This document shows, piece by piece, positions 34,293 to 44,566 of a DNA stretch of 64,000 bases; positions within the stretch are counted from its first letter, which is position 1; each line of letters begins with the position of its first letter. A program made the translations under genes and the position numbers. The notes under the pieces were generated by a model that saw only the letters and a list, made by a program, of their open reading frames with translations, did no database searches and was not told the origin of the DNA. This stretch comes from Symbiodinium natans. Taxonomy: Eukaryota > Sar > Dinophyceae > Suessiales > Symbiodiniaceae. The DNA is taken from assembly GCA_905221605.1 (NCBI GenBank), contig CAJNDS010002254.1:384032-448031 (forward strand), in the 5' to 3' direction.

Positions 34293-35068
34293 GAGCACCC
34301 CTCCCAAACCCTGAAGACTCCTGGTTGCCAGCAGACTGCGGAGACTTATGCTTAGAGCACGCCAAAACCCCATGCACGTGCAGGATTCAGGTGTCATGGA
34401 AGCAGGATCACAGTCCATGTTGTGCCTATTCGTTGCAGTTGCCACAGCAACCTGCAGTAGAGGCGTCCAAAATGGTTGGTGGCCATGGCAGATGCCTCCC
34501 TGAAGCCACAGCTGCGTGCCCACGTCAAGCTGCATGCCCATGCGGCTTCTCAAACCTCTTGCTGGCTAGTGCTTCTGTGGGGGGCCTGCCTTATTTCTTG
34601 ACACAAGTGGCAGCTTGTTCCGTTCAAGCACGTCATCTGTATACTTGCCAAAACGTGAATACTCCCTTCATGACTAGCTGCCTTAACCAGAATAGCCATT
34701 CTGATTCACTTCGCCCCCTATTTAGTTTTCGCAAGAGCACCTCCAACGCCAGCACTGTGGCAGGAGACAGTCATGCAGAAGATGGACGGCCAAAAGGCCG
34801 TAGTGGACCAGATGGCCTCTCAGCTAATGGTTCCTGGCAATCTCCATTCGCAATTTCAGCCTTCCAGGATTCGAACAAGAGGGGGTGCGGGTGGCAGGGT
34901 TGGGGCATCCAAACCTGAAAAGCTTGACCCACACAACTCTCAAGTTTAAGGGTGATTGCTGACACTTGAGTGGTAGACAAAGGATTTGGGGCTGCAGAGG
35001 AGAGAGAAGGCCCACAGCCCTGTAAAGTGGAGGCCTAGGCGGGAGCCCAAACAAGTCGCTCAGTCCAG

Positions 35069-35128
35069 GTGAACTCCTACTCTGGCCTCATCAAGAACAT
35101 TGACGGCGCCAGCGACAGCACCAAGCAG
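35069..35128 (+). CDS. Candidate exon
   Basis: After CAGTCCAG the phase-0 frame reads VNSYSGLIKNIDGASDSTKQ. Donor not clear. Confidence 0.4.
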
Positions 35129-35472
35129 GACGCTCCCGCCGGTTCTTGCAGATGTCGCGTGCGTCGGATGCACCTCACGACCTTCGCGCAACATGTCCAG
35201 CATCATCCACGCATAAACCCTCTTTGTCGTTCATATTTGGTATAATATATATATATATATATATACATATATAGCATTTGCAATGTTATGCTTTTGTTTG
35301 TTTATTCTGTATGCGGTGAAAACGCTGCCCAAAATCTGCCAGAGTTCATGGCACGTTATTGAGTTCGAAGTATTGGGTTCTAGATTAGGGTGGCATACCC
35401 AAAACCCTCTCTTAACATCCTCTAACACCTCGGTGCAAGATCCCCAAGCGCACTTGCAGTCGTGCCCGACAG

Positions 35473-35541
35473 GCTCTTCTGGACACCGTCAACACCTCGT
35501 CTTCGGCTTTGCTGCAGAGGCTGGATGCCTCGCAGCAGGAC
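35473..35541 (+). CDS. Candidate coiled-coil exon, LLxTVN type
   Basis: After CCGACAG the phase-0 frame reads ALLDTVNTSSSALLQRLDAS followed by QQD. Paralogous to the exon at 34230. Confidence 0.45.
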
Positions 35542-35689
35542 TCGGGCGGCTTTGGGGGAGGATCTTCGGTGGTTTGGGAGGCTTTGTGGCCCCTGAAGGC
35601 TCAGGGCTCAGGGCTGGGGTGCCCTCTGAGGGCAAACCCTCCGAGAGCTCTCTACTCAAGAGACCCGGCACGCAAAGCAACCCAAGCAG

Positions 35690-35767
35690 GACCTGCTGAA
35701 GCAGACCCATGAGTCGCACAGCGTGCTCCAGAGCGTCGCGTCGGCGCAGACGAACTTGGCAAAGAAG
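35690..35767 (+). CDS. Candidate exon, 26 codons, phase 0-0
   Basis: AAGCAG|GAC...AAG|GTGCGC gives exactly 78 nt, encoding DLLKQTHESHSVLQSVASAQ then TNLAKK. The clear 3' and 5' splice sites and helical heptad content make this one of the best-supported exons of the large gene. Confidence 0.55.
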
Positions 35768-36065
35768 GTGCGCGCGCTCGCGCTACGTGTGCTTTGTTGT
35801 GGCCACCCGAGATGCACATGAACGGAAGCTAGTGCTGAAGAGCATCAGAGATGCCTCGACATCTTCCCCACCACTTTTTAGGAGGCGTGCTGTCGACCAT
35901 CACATGATCTGCGGACTTCTAAATGTTCGTAAAGTTCCTGGGAATGCCACGATAGCTCCCGAAATGAACCTCAACACACCCTGAAAGCCAGGGCTCCTAG
36001 AACAAAAAAACAGATCATGAAGTTTGAGGGCCGAATTGGTGTGAAGAGAGTGGTTTCTTTCGTAG

Positions 36066-36149
36066 GTGGACTCCGGCAATGAGTTCACACAGCGCCGGCT
36101 AGTGGAGATGGAGGGCTGCATCGAAAAGAAGGCGGGCCTCGTGGACAAG
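36066..36149 (+). CDS. Candidate exon, 28 codons, phase 0-0
   Basis: TTTCGTAG|GTG...AAG|GTGAAG bounds 84 nt encoding VDSGNEFTQRRLVEMEGC then IEKKAGLVDK. It joins in frame with the preceding 78-nt exon. Confidence 0.55.
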
Positions 36150-36493
36150 GTGAAGGGCGCTTTCCCTGGGATGCAGGGTTTTTGTCTGCGGTTTACAGGA
36201 GCCTTCTCTGTTTTGCAAGCCTCGTGACCACCTTGCCACGGGCCATAGATGTATGTAGGGCTTCGCTTGCAACTAGGCTGAAGCCATGTGATGGCATCCC
36301 ATGCCCCCCTTTTTCACCGTAACTCAGAAGGCTGAACCTTTGGGACTCGGGGGGGCTTGAAGCTTCTTCTGTTCTTAGGCCCAAATCCTGGGAGGACCCG
36401 AAAGGTAGATCCCCTTAAGGGTTCCTACGAATGACCCCATTTTCAATAGTAGGGGGTACCTTTTTGCGGGCTCTACTTTTTGGATCCTCTCAG

Positions 36494-36570
36494 GGGGAGT
36501 GCACTCCACGGCAAGGTGGATTCAGCCAGCGATGCCGTCACCAAGGCCCAGGCAGAGACGCTCGGCTGCC
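36494..36570 (+). CDS. Candidate exon
   Basis: After CCTCTCAG, or from GCAAG at 36515, the frame encodes KVDSASDAVTKAQAETL. Begins VDS like the preceding exon. The donor is uncertain. Confidence 0.4.
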
Positions 36571-36820
36571 GGAAAACCTCAACACGACCCTGTCAAAACC
36601 CTAATGTCTTGAAAATTGCAGAGTCGATGTTCGGGTACATGTTGTATATGATGTTGCGTGTATGGTCGATGTTATTTTGTATGTATATGTACATACGCGT
36701 GTCGTGCATAAGTGTGTATATACATATATGTAAAAATCCACATCTGCATTACACTATATACGATATACTCTTGGGTCAGGTTACAAACCGAAAAGGGGTG
36801 TGTTGACAATGGGTCCTAAG

Positions 36821-36907
36821 GAAGTCTGAGCAACTCTTGGCGGCCATGCGTACCGATCTCGCTGCCCTCACGGCGCAAGGCGACCTGGACCGAAGAGAGC
36901 TTGAACC
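36821..36907 (+). CDS. Candidate coiled-coil exon
   Basis: Encodes KSEQLLAAMRTDLAALTAQG then DLDRRELE, an amphipathic helix. Acceptor CCTAAG is weak; donor not identified. Confidence 0.4.
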
Positions 36908-37593
36908 TAACAGGAGCTCCATGGAACTCCAAAAAGGCTTCCAGCTGAGCGCCGGATGCTTGGTTCTGGGTTCTTGGGACGTTGTGGTCCTCAGCTTTTT
37001 TTGATGTCCGGGCCACAAATGGAGCTTCGGGCGGAGTATCGACGAAGAGCGGGAAACTACGTCCACCTCTCGTTTGCAATCCCCAGTGCTCCTGATTTGC
37101 CCCTTCAGAGTTTATGGGTGACCCCCCCCCCCCCGCCCCGCCACAAAAATAATGAAAACAAACAGAAAACTCCCCTGCCAAGTCATTGCTCCGCCACACG
37201 GCCTTCCTTCCTCATGTGCGCCTGCTGTCTTCGGGAACCCAGCAAGCCTAGATACCCCTAAAGGAATGCACCTTAAACTTCGGAGAAGGCTTCTAAAGGC
37301 CGGGTGCTGAATTCAGGTCGGTTCCTCAGTTCCTTAAGGCATATTGGGCTTGCCAACGCACAGGTGATTCTGTGTTGGACACCACCGCAAAGTCCTCCGT
37401 TTCGCAAGAGGAGCGGGAGCTGCTGGTGAACCCACCATATGGTGGCTGAAAGCCACCACCTCGGGTAGTTTGGAAGGTGGGGTTTCTACCGTGAGCCAGC
37501 GAGGCCCCTCAGAAACGAGACACCCCTCCAACAGTTCCTTCAGGGGCGTATGTCAGAGGAGATCCTTGGGCGGCCGCAGAGAAGGGCAGACCG

Positions 37594-37733
37594 GTCGCTT
37601 GTGCCCGCTTTAGGCTGGTCAGTTGTGCCCGCCTTACGCGGGTCACTTGTGCCCGCGTACGTGCCTCAAATCACAGCAGGGCCGCACTTTGGGCCACCTC
37701 CCGCCAAAACGCAGACCTGTCACTTGTGCCCAC
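37594..37733 (+). repeat. GTCACTTGTGCCC short repeat array, forward orientation
   Basis: Four copies of GTC(A/G)(C/G)TTGTGCCC(G/A)C at 37594, 37618, 37642 and 37719; the first three are spaced 24 bp apart. The inverted version is at 38945-39055. Confidence 0.8.
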
Positions 37734-38204
37734 CTTTCGGTCTTAAAATATGGCAGGGCCACAGGATGAGGTGTTTGTCGGTTGAAAAGTCGCGTCCCTG
37801 CCACATCCGGCAGGCTCTCTGCCCCTGCCACCTGTCACCCCATTCAAGTGGACGCAGTTTTCTCAGGTTGCCCGTTTCATTTTCCCGACAGGGGTGGGCT
37901 GGCTCCAACATCATGAGCATCGCTATCAAAACATGTACTCATCAATGTCACCCTATATTATATGAGACCCCCAGAGACCTAAGCTTGGGCAACAACAGTC
38001 GTTTTTTTACCCCTCCAAACCCGAACCCTGGACCCAGAAACAACTGACCTGAGGCCTTGCGTGGAAGGCTCCCCTTGGGTCAGATGTCTGTAGACGCCTA
38101 GCCCGCCCAAGCCCCCCCTCGCCCCCTTCCCCCTCCACCCCCTCCCAAGCACTGCGGCTGACCGTGCAGGGCTCCCCCTGCGGCTGACCGTGCAGGGCGC
38201 GTTG

Positions 38205-38937
38205 GTCAACAACAGTCGTTTTTGCCCCTCGAAACCCCCCCCCATCCCCTCACCCGTTTCCAGGGCGGGTGACTGGGTGTGGTGTGTGGCGTCAAACAAG
38301 CTTATTCTTATCCCCCCCCCCTTCCCCCTCCCCCCGTTGCAGGGCGGGTGACTGGATGCGGTTGTGTTGAGCGCGTCAAACAAGCTTATTCTTGTCCCCC
38401 CCCTCCACCCCCCTCCCCCCTCCCTCACCCGTTAGGACTGGATGTGGTTGACTGGATGTGGTTGTGTTGCCCCCCCTCCCCCCTCCCCTCACCCGTTTCC
38501 AGGGCGGGTGACTGGGTGTGGTGTGTGGCGTCAAACAAGCTTATTCTTATCCCCGCCCCCCCCCCTCCCCTCCCCCCCCCCTCCCCTCCCCCCCCCCCCC
38601 CCCCCGTTGCAGGGCGGTGTGACTGGATGCGGTTGTGTTGAGCGCGTCAAATAAGCTTATTCTTGTCCCCCCCCCCCCTCCACCCCCCTCCCCCCTCCCT
38701 CACCCGTTAGGACTGGATGTGGTTGACTGGATGTGGTTGTCCCTCCCCTCACCCGTTTCCAGGGCGGGTGACTGGGTGTGGTGTGTGGCATGAAACAAGG
38801 TTATTCTTATCCCCCCCCCCTCCCCCCCCCTCCTCCTCACCCGTTGGGACTGGATGTGGTTGACTGGATGTGGTTGTGTTGACCGCCTCAAACAAGCTTA
38901 TTCTTATCCCCCCCCCCTCCCCACCCCCCCACCCCCC
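38205..38937. repeat. C-tract satellite, three higher-order copies
   Basis: Copies of CACCCGTTTCCAGGGCGGGT begin at 38251, 38490 and 38750 (spacing 239 and 260 bp). Between them alternate GACTGG(G/A)TG(T/C)GG words, TCAAACAAGCTTATTCTT words and long C runs. Peptides read from it are artefacts. Confidence 0.85.
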
Positions 38938-38944
38938 CAGAAAC

Positions 38945-39055
38945 GTGGGCACAAGTGACGGGGTACGTGGGCACAAGTGACGGGGTACGTGGGCGCAAGT
39001 GACCCGAAACCGCGTGGGCACAAGTGACCGCGATCGCGTGGGCACAAGTGACGGG
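38945..39055 (-). repeat. GTCACTTGTGCCC short repeat array, inverted orientation
   Basis: Five copies of GGGC(A/G)CAAGTGAC at about 21-25 bp spacing, the reverse complement of the array at 37594-37733. Confidence 0.85.
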
Positions 39056-39101
39056 GCTGCCTTCAGAGAAGTGGGCCTTTGATAGCAAATGCCCCATGCA
39101 G

Positions 39102-39155
39102 GAGCGCATGGCCGATGTCCGCCGCCAGAACATGATGATCCTGGACCTGCCTTGA
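39102..39155 (+). CDS. Candidate exon
   Basis: CCCATGCAG|GAG starts ERMADVRRQNMMILDLP, followed by TGA. The reading frame may begin earlier, at 39067. It could be a terminal exon of an alternative transcript. Confidence 0.35.
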   Translation, partial: ERMADVRRQNMMILDLP

Positions 39156-39513
39156 GTCAGCATTCTCAGGTGGCTTCAAGAGGTCGGGCCTTGATTTGGA
39201 CAAAATAGGGTCCCTTTCTACCGACAAGATACAGTCGACCCACGATACACCACATGTCAGAAAAAACTTCCCGTGGATTTGTAGGTAAGGTAGCTGGCAA
39301 ACCTGGTGGGAGTTTGCAAAAATGGCGGTACCCCTTCTATACTTTCTACTCTGCCGACCATGGGCGGAATCCACCTACCAAAAGCGCGCGAACCCCCCTA
39401 AACAGCCAGGAGCCCCGGCGCACTCCGCCCTATTTTGCTGCTCAGGACCCATAACGAAACCACCATCTAATCCCCTGAAAAACCTAAACCCTTAACCCTA
39501 AACCCTCAACCAG

Positions 39514-39609
39514 CCGAGGCTCACCAACGCGCAGGAGACCATGCAGAGCAGCGCCGAGTCCCTCCAGAACTTCACGCGCTCCGCGCCTGGGCAGCTCATG
39601 TACTTGGAG
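39514..39609 (+). CDS. Candidate exon, 32 codons, phase 0-0
   Basis: AACCAG|CCG...GAG|GTTCAT bounds 96 nt encoding PRLTNAQETMQSSAESLQNF and then RSAPGQLMYLE. The donor lies inside a family A MITE terminus. In phase with the exons at 39812 and 40205. Confidence 0.55.
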
Positions 39610-39623
39610 GTTCATGGTACTTA
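39603..39623 (+). mobile_element. Family A MITE terminus (half copy) at an exon border
   Basis: CTTGGAGGTTCATGGTACTT matches the terminus of the element at 7485-7591. The opposite end is not present in the intron, so the copy is truncated. GAG|GTTCAT appears to act as a 5' splice site. Confidence 0.6.
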
Positions 39624-39811
39624 GTAACCGAATTTATAGCTGCCTTCCCCGTGCCAAAGTTGATATCGAAGTCTGCGACAGTCGCCATGCAGAGGCACGC
39701 ATGAATTCAGATGCGCATCCGGGCAGAGGAAGGAGGTTGGAGCCCAAACCTTTCAACCTGTTGTGGTAACTTGTTGAGCATAAGCTTTCTGGGCACAGCC
39801 TCTCAGCTCAG

Positions 39812-39889
39812 GAGATCATGCGCGACTCGGCCGCGAACATGGAGATGCAGATCCGCGATGTCATCATGAAGCAGATGGCCCAGATGCAG
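39812..39889 (+). CDS. Candidate exon, 26 codons, phase 0-0
   Basis: GCTCAG|GAG...CAG|GTGCCC bounds 78 nt encoding EIMRDSAANMEMQIRDVI and then MKQMAQMQ, a methionine-rich amphipathic helix. Same length as the exon at 35690. Confidence 0.55.
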
Positions 39890-39966
39890 GTGCCCTGGCT
39901 GTTTGCTGCAGTGAACGATGCTGCGTGCAATATACAATTGGACCTAGACCCTCCCAGAGAGCCCAA

Positions 39967-40052
39967 TAAATACCCCCTTAATTCAACAAAACCGACCATA
40001 TAGTCTTTTCCCTATATGGTTTCAGGCAGATTCCTGAATCAAGGGGAATTAG
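39967..40052. mobile_element. Small foldback element in intron
   Basis: ACCATATAG and CCTATATGGT form the central stem. The outer arms ATACCCCCTTAATTCA and TGAATCAAGGGGAATTA are inverted with mismatches. Confidence 0.5.
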
Positions 40053-40204
40053 CATCTCGCTTCCCAGTTTTACCAAAATCGCGCACCAAAACTCGCTCTC
40101 AACATTACGGGAAGTATACTAGAATTCCCCCCCAAAGATCCTATTCTAATCATTAAGGCCCCTAGATGTCGAGGCTTGCCGAGCCGAGCTCCTTGTTTGT
40201 TCAG

Positions 40205-40317
40205 GAAGCTTTCCTGGGCGGCGACAGCGAAGAGAGCGGAGGCAGCTCCTTCAAAGCTGCAGCCGCTCAGCCGCAGCCCCTAAACCCTCAACCTTTTAAA
40301 CCCCTAAACCCCTAAAC
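40205..40317 (+). CDS. Candidate exon
   Basis: TTGTTCAG|GAA starts phase 0 and encodes EAFLGGDSEESGGSSFKAAA, after which the frame runs into telomere-like text (LNPQPFKPLNP) and stops. A donor before the repeat, or a true C-terminus, are both possible. Confidence 0.4.
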
Positions 40318-40579
40318 CCCTAAACCCTGAACCCCTAAACCCCTAACCCTGAACCTTAACCGACCCTAAAGCCCGAAGTAGTGGAGGTTTTTGGAGGCCA
40401 GAGGTTTAGTTTGCTGTTAAAATCGCCTGAGGCTGGGCTTGTGTGAGACATGAACCGCGGCCCCCAGGAGGACCCCATACCCTAAACTCGCCTTGAAGAC
40501 GAGCCCTGAACCTGGCGTCGTTAAATGCTGGCTATTGCTTGTAGTAGGGAATGAGGGAAGTAGGAACTTTTGTAAGGAA

Positions 40580-41747
40580 CCGTGACAGCCAAACACCGCC
40601 GACGCGGACCAAGCGGACCAAGCGGACAACACCGTGACAGCCCAAAACCACCCAAGCGGACCAAGCGGACAACACCGTGACAGCCCAAGACCGCCCAAGC
40701 GGACCAAGCGGACAACACCGTGACAGCCCAAAACCGCCCAAGCGGACCAAGCGGACAACACCGTGACAGCCCAAAACCGCCCAAGCGGACCAAGCGGACA
40801 ACACCGTGACAGCCCAAAACCGCCCAAGCGGACAACACCGTGAAAGCCCAAGACCGCCCAAGCGGACCAAGCGGACAACACCGTGACAGCCCAAGACCGC
40901 CCAAGCGGACCAAGCGGACAACACCGTGACAGCCCAAGACCGCCCAAGCGGACCAAGCGGACAACACCGTGACAGCCCAAAACCGCCCAAGCGGACCAAG
41001 CAGACAACACCGTGACAGCCCAAGACCGCCCAAGCGGACCAAGCGGACAACACCGTGACAGCCCAAAACCGCCCAAGCGGACCAAGCGGACAACACCGTG
41101 ACAGCCCGAGACCGCCCAAGCGGACCAAGCGGACCAAGCGGACAACACCGTGACAGCCCAAAACCGCCCAAGCGGACCAAGCGGACAACACCGTGACAGC
41201 CCAAGGACCGCCCAAGCGGACCAAGCGGACAACACCGTGACAGCCCAAAACCGCCCAAGCGGACCAAGCGGACAACACCGTGACAGCCCAAAACCACCCA
41301 AGCGGACCAAGCGGACAACACCGTGACAGTGACAGCCCAAAACCGCCCAAGCGGACCAAGCGGACAACACCGTGACAGCCCAAGACCGCCCAAGCGGACC
41401 GCCCAAGCGGACCAAGCGGACAACATCGTCACAGCCCAAGACCGCCCAAGCGGACCAAGCGGACAACACCGTGACAGCCCAAGACCGCCCAAGCGGACCA
41501 AGCGGACAACACCGTGACAGCCCAAAACCGCCCAAGCGGACCAAGCGGACAACACCGTGACAGCCCAAGACCGCCCAAGCGGACCAAGCGGACAACACCG
41601 TGACAGCCCAAGACCGCCCAAGCGGACCAAGCGGACAACACCGTGACAGCCCAAAACCGCCCAAGGGACCAAGCGTACCCAAAGCGGACCAAGCGGACAA
41701 CACCGAGACAGCCCAAAACCGCCCAAGCGCACAACACCGTGCCTTCT
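40580..41747. repeat. 43-bp minisatellite, about 27 units
   Basis: The unit is AACACCGTGACAGCCCAAAA followed by CCGCCCAAGCGGACCAAGCG and GAC. It contains a 9-bp subrepeat (AAGCGGACC) whose number varies. Because 43 is not a multiple of 3 and the unit lacks minus-strand stops, all three minus-strand frames stay open for 280-430 codons. These are not credible proteins. Confidence 0.95.
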
Positions 41748-42777
41748 ATAATGATCAGAAGGCCTGCCTCTTTTGAGAGACCCAGGTGACGAATATGGTC
41801 ATGCGCTTGGAGGCCTGCGGGCACGGGCGGAGCTTGAAGGTTTGCTTTGAAGAGCTGGAATCCTTAACCAGGGTTTAGGGCTTCGGGTTTAGGGGACATT
41901 CTGCAAGCCTGCTGCAAAAGGGTTTAGGGGTTAGGGTGCTACAGTAGGCTGAACAATGTCTAACCTTATCCCCTTACAAGCCCTTCATTTTAACACAAGT
42001 TGTTCGCATTTCTCTGAACTCGGATCCTCTTTGGTCCTTATAAAAAGGGTGCCGCATTCTATGGGACACCCCCCCCCCAAAAAAAAAAAATCATAATCTA
42101 ATTGAGAGAAGTATCCATGTGGGGATTCTGCAAGATCTCTGCCCAAATCAAGATTCCCCAGGGCCCAGGGTGTTGGGCTGCTTAAGGATTGCATATGGGC
42201 GACGCACAGTGGTAAGGAGACCTGTTGTAAAAAGCAGAGTACCAACAAACGGCAATCCAGCTTCTGCAAGCCCTTGAGCCGACAACTCAACACAAGAGAT
42301 GGCTGGTTTGAATTAGGGGCCCTTGCAAGTAGATGGCCTGGAATTTTGAACTCCCCACTCCCTGAGTCCCTGAGCATCGCCAAACACTAAACACTGAAAG
42401 GCAAATGAGTGCTGAGATGAAACTCTACACCCCGCATGCAATCAAATATGGTAAGTGTTATTCGTGTTACGAGTTTTTATTGTCTTTATGATTGTTTTTT
42501 CTATTGCTTTAACTCCTGGATGGTTGTACTCGTATGACTGCTGCCGTGTTCTGTTTACGTTTTCTGTTTATACCTTATGCTCATGTTTCTGTTTGCTTCT
42601 GTTTAATGTTCCCATCATTACTTGTGTGTGTGTGTGTGCGTATGTTTGTCTTAGATATGCACACATACATACATATATGCATACATGCATAGATGCATTC
42701 ATGTATATGTATATGCATAAATATTTTTCAATATTTCTGCATATGCTAGTGTAGACCCCAAACAGAGTTACACCCCA

Positions 42778-42951
42778 ATGCCCAGACTAGACCTCTCTAC
42801 AAAGGCATTCCAACAGATCCAACGGCACGCGAAGGGCTCAAAGCGACGGTTCTGCACCAGCGCACGCATGAGGGCACCTGTGTGCGAGCCAACAAGCGCG
42901 CAGCGGCACGGGCACTCCACGGCCATAGCAATCGAAACCTCTTACTCGTTG
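42778..42951 (+). CDS. Candidate exon upstream of introner
   Basis: Open frame ending ...IETSYSL at TTG|GTAGCC. Composition is basic and coding-like. Splicing out 42952-43062 joins it in frame to the exon at 43063. The 5' end is not defined. Confidence 0.4.
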
Positions 42952-43062
42952 GTAGCCCAGTGGTACCCTTTTTCCCTTTTTATTGGTTCAAGGTTCCTTT
43001 GTAAAGTAACCAACCCCCATAAAAGGGTGCCCTGATTATGAAATGGTTACTGGGCTACCAAG
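42949..43062. mobile_element. Foldback element acting as an intron (introner)
   Basis: Ends are TTGGTAGCCCAGTGGTACC and the complement of CTTGGTAGCCCAGTAACCA. The left terminus contains TTG|GTAG and the right one ACCAAG|, so both splice sites lie in the inverted ends. The resulting intron is 111 nt (42952-43062). The unspliced frame stops inside the element; the spliced frame continues to the stop at 43167. Confidence 0.65.
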
Positions 43063-43167
43063 ACTCTGGATGCTGGAACCCTGCCAGCGCCTCAGCCCGT
43101 GCAGGAGAGCGCGGCACGCTTGGAGGTCGCCTCGACTCCGGCAGAGAACGCCGAGGCTGGGGGGTAG
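43063..43167 (+). CDS. Candidate terminal exon downstream of introner
   Basis: Encodes TLDAGTLPAPQPVQESAARL and then EVASTPAENAEAGG, followed by TAG. Alanine-, glutamate- and proline-rich C-terminus. An alternative 3' splice site exists at GTGCAG|GAG (43105). Confidence 0.45.
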   Translation, partial: TLDAGTLPAPQPVQESAARLEVASTPAENAEAGG

Positions 43168-43788
43168 GAGTTGAGGGTTTTAGGGTTTAGGATCTAGGGT
43201 TCAGGGTTTAGGGTAGGGCTGAGGGCTTGGGGTGAATATGGCCAGTAAACAGGGAGTGGTGTGTTGGGGGGTATAGGGGGTTGTTTGGGGCTTAAGCTTT
43301 CGGGCTCAGGACTCCGACGAAATCATATTCTGTCGGGTTTGGAGGTTGTGGGTTGACGGTTGTTCGGGTTTGAGGCTAAAGGGTTGAGGGGGGCGAGGGG
43401 AGAAAATGGTCTAGGCTTTTGGTGTGTCTGGCATTCTCAAGCGATTGTGGGCTATCGCTGGCAGCAGGGCAGATTCTCATCAAAGCTCGCGGTTGTGGGA
43501 CTTAAGAGAAGCCGTGAAGACCGAAAACGTTCCTCGCAGGGCTTATGGGCCCCGGTTCATGTGATCCTATACTGCCGACACGGTAGCTCGAGGGCCCAAG
43601 AAGCACCTAAGCCAGTATGCTACTTCTCAAAGCACGCCGAACTTGTAACATGAACAAGTATAGTCCTGTGATGACCTTCAAGAAGCACTGCTACCATGAC
43701 CATTACACAAGGGCAGAACCCAGCTTAAACCGTCACGAGGACAGATTTGCAGAGGGGGGCCTCGGAGTCGAAGATGCAGGGTCTAGGG

Positions 43789-43838
43789 TTTAGGGTATAG
43801 GGTATAGGGTTTAGGGTTTAGGGTTTAGGGTTTAGGGC
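43789..43838 (+). repeat. Telomere-like array with TATAGGG variants
   Basis: Seven units; two are TATAGGG. Confidence 0.9.
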
Positions 43839-43854
43839 TACCGAAGCAACAAGG

Positions 43855-43950
43855 GTGACTTTCCGGAAGGACCAGCCCGACATGGTGGAGAACATCCGCC
43901 AGGACGAAGAGTTGTCACATCTGAGATCTCTTCGAATGTCGGACCTGTAG
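43855..43950 (+). CDS. Candidate terminal exon
   Basis: Encodes VTFRKDQPDMVENIRQDEEL and then SHLRSLRMSDL before TAG. Well-formed charged helix. The acceptor AACAAG is adequate. Confidence 0.4.
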   Translation: MTFRKDQPDMVENIRQDEELSHLRSLRMSDL

Positions 43951-44164
43951 CTTGCACCTTTTAGGGTTTAGGGTTTAGTTGATTTTTGCGACAGATTTGC
44001 CCCAGACGGAGGAGACTCGTCGAGAAGCGCTAAACTATGTAGCGGTTCTCATTATGGCCTCAAGCTCTATGCCGGGAAGTGGTAGCGGGTCCCAATTAGT
44101 GGTATCTTGGGTGCACATTTGGGCAGAGGTCTCGATGAAGGAATCGTCCCAAATCCCAACGCAG

Positions 44165-44226
44165 TATAGCCAGGAGCTGGCAGCGCTGGCCATGGCGCTG
44201 ACGCAGCAGCAACGCGAGGCTGATTG
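44165..44226 (+). CDS. Candidate exon
   Basis: CGCAG|TAT...TG|GTGTTT bounds 62 nt encoding YSQELAALAMALTQQQREAD, an amphipathic helix. Confidence 0.4.
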
Positions 44227-44345
44227 GTGTTTTGAGGTCTGGGTCTTGGGGCTTAAGGGCTTGGGCAGATGTCAGCTGAGCACCCGCTGCTCATCCACCG
44301 ACGCACGGCAAGAGCCTTAGATTGAAGGCGCAACAGACCAAAACT

Positions 44346-44437
44346 CGGTAGGCCCTTGGGATATTTTCATTTCCCCTTTTTGGGCTTTAGAGGAGCATAT
44401 TTAGGGGTTTTTTTCCGAGGTTGATAAGGGCCATCCT
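44346..44437. mobile_element. Dispersed short element, family D, copy 2
   Basis: Shares CGGTAGGCCCTTGGGA, ATTTTC, TTTCCCCTT, AGAGGA and AAGGGCCATCCT in order with 7931-8053. It lies directly upstream of the exon at 44448. Confidence 0.55.
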
Positions 44438-44447
44438 AAAAAAAGAG

Positions 44448-44566
44448 GTCGAGCCAGCCTTCGGAATTCCACAGGCCTCACAGGAGAGCATCGTCCAAGT
44501 GGGCGAGGCCCTACGCACAGAACTGGCTCCTTTGCCCCCCGCTTTGCAAGATGCGATGTCTGTCAG
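44448..44566 (+). CDS. Candidate exon with strong donor
   Basis: Encodes VEPAFGIPQASQESIVQVGE and then ALRTELAPLPPALQDAMSVR. Ends CAG|GTGTAAGT, the best donor in the region. The acceptor (AAAGAG) is weaker. Confidence 0.5.

Noticed and set aside
37594-39055. CRISPR-like look of the short GTCACTTGTGCCC arrays
   Set aside because: Spacers are only about 7-12 bp, copies vary and the context is eukaryotic; they are simple short repeats.
40417-41824. Three overlapping minus-strand frames of 280-430 codons rich in L, G, W and V
   Set aside because: They are all generated by the 43-bp minisatellite, whose period is not a multiple of three; same superrepeat in every frame.
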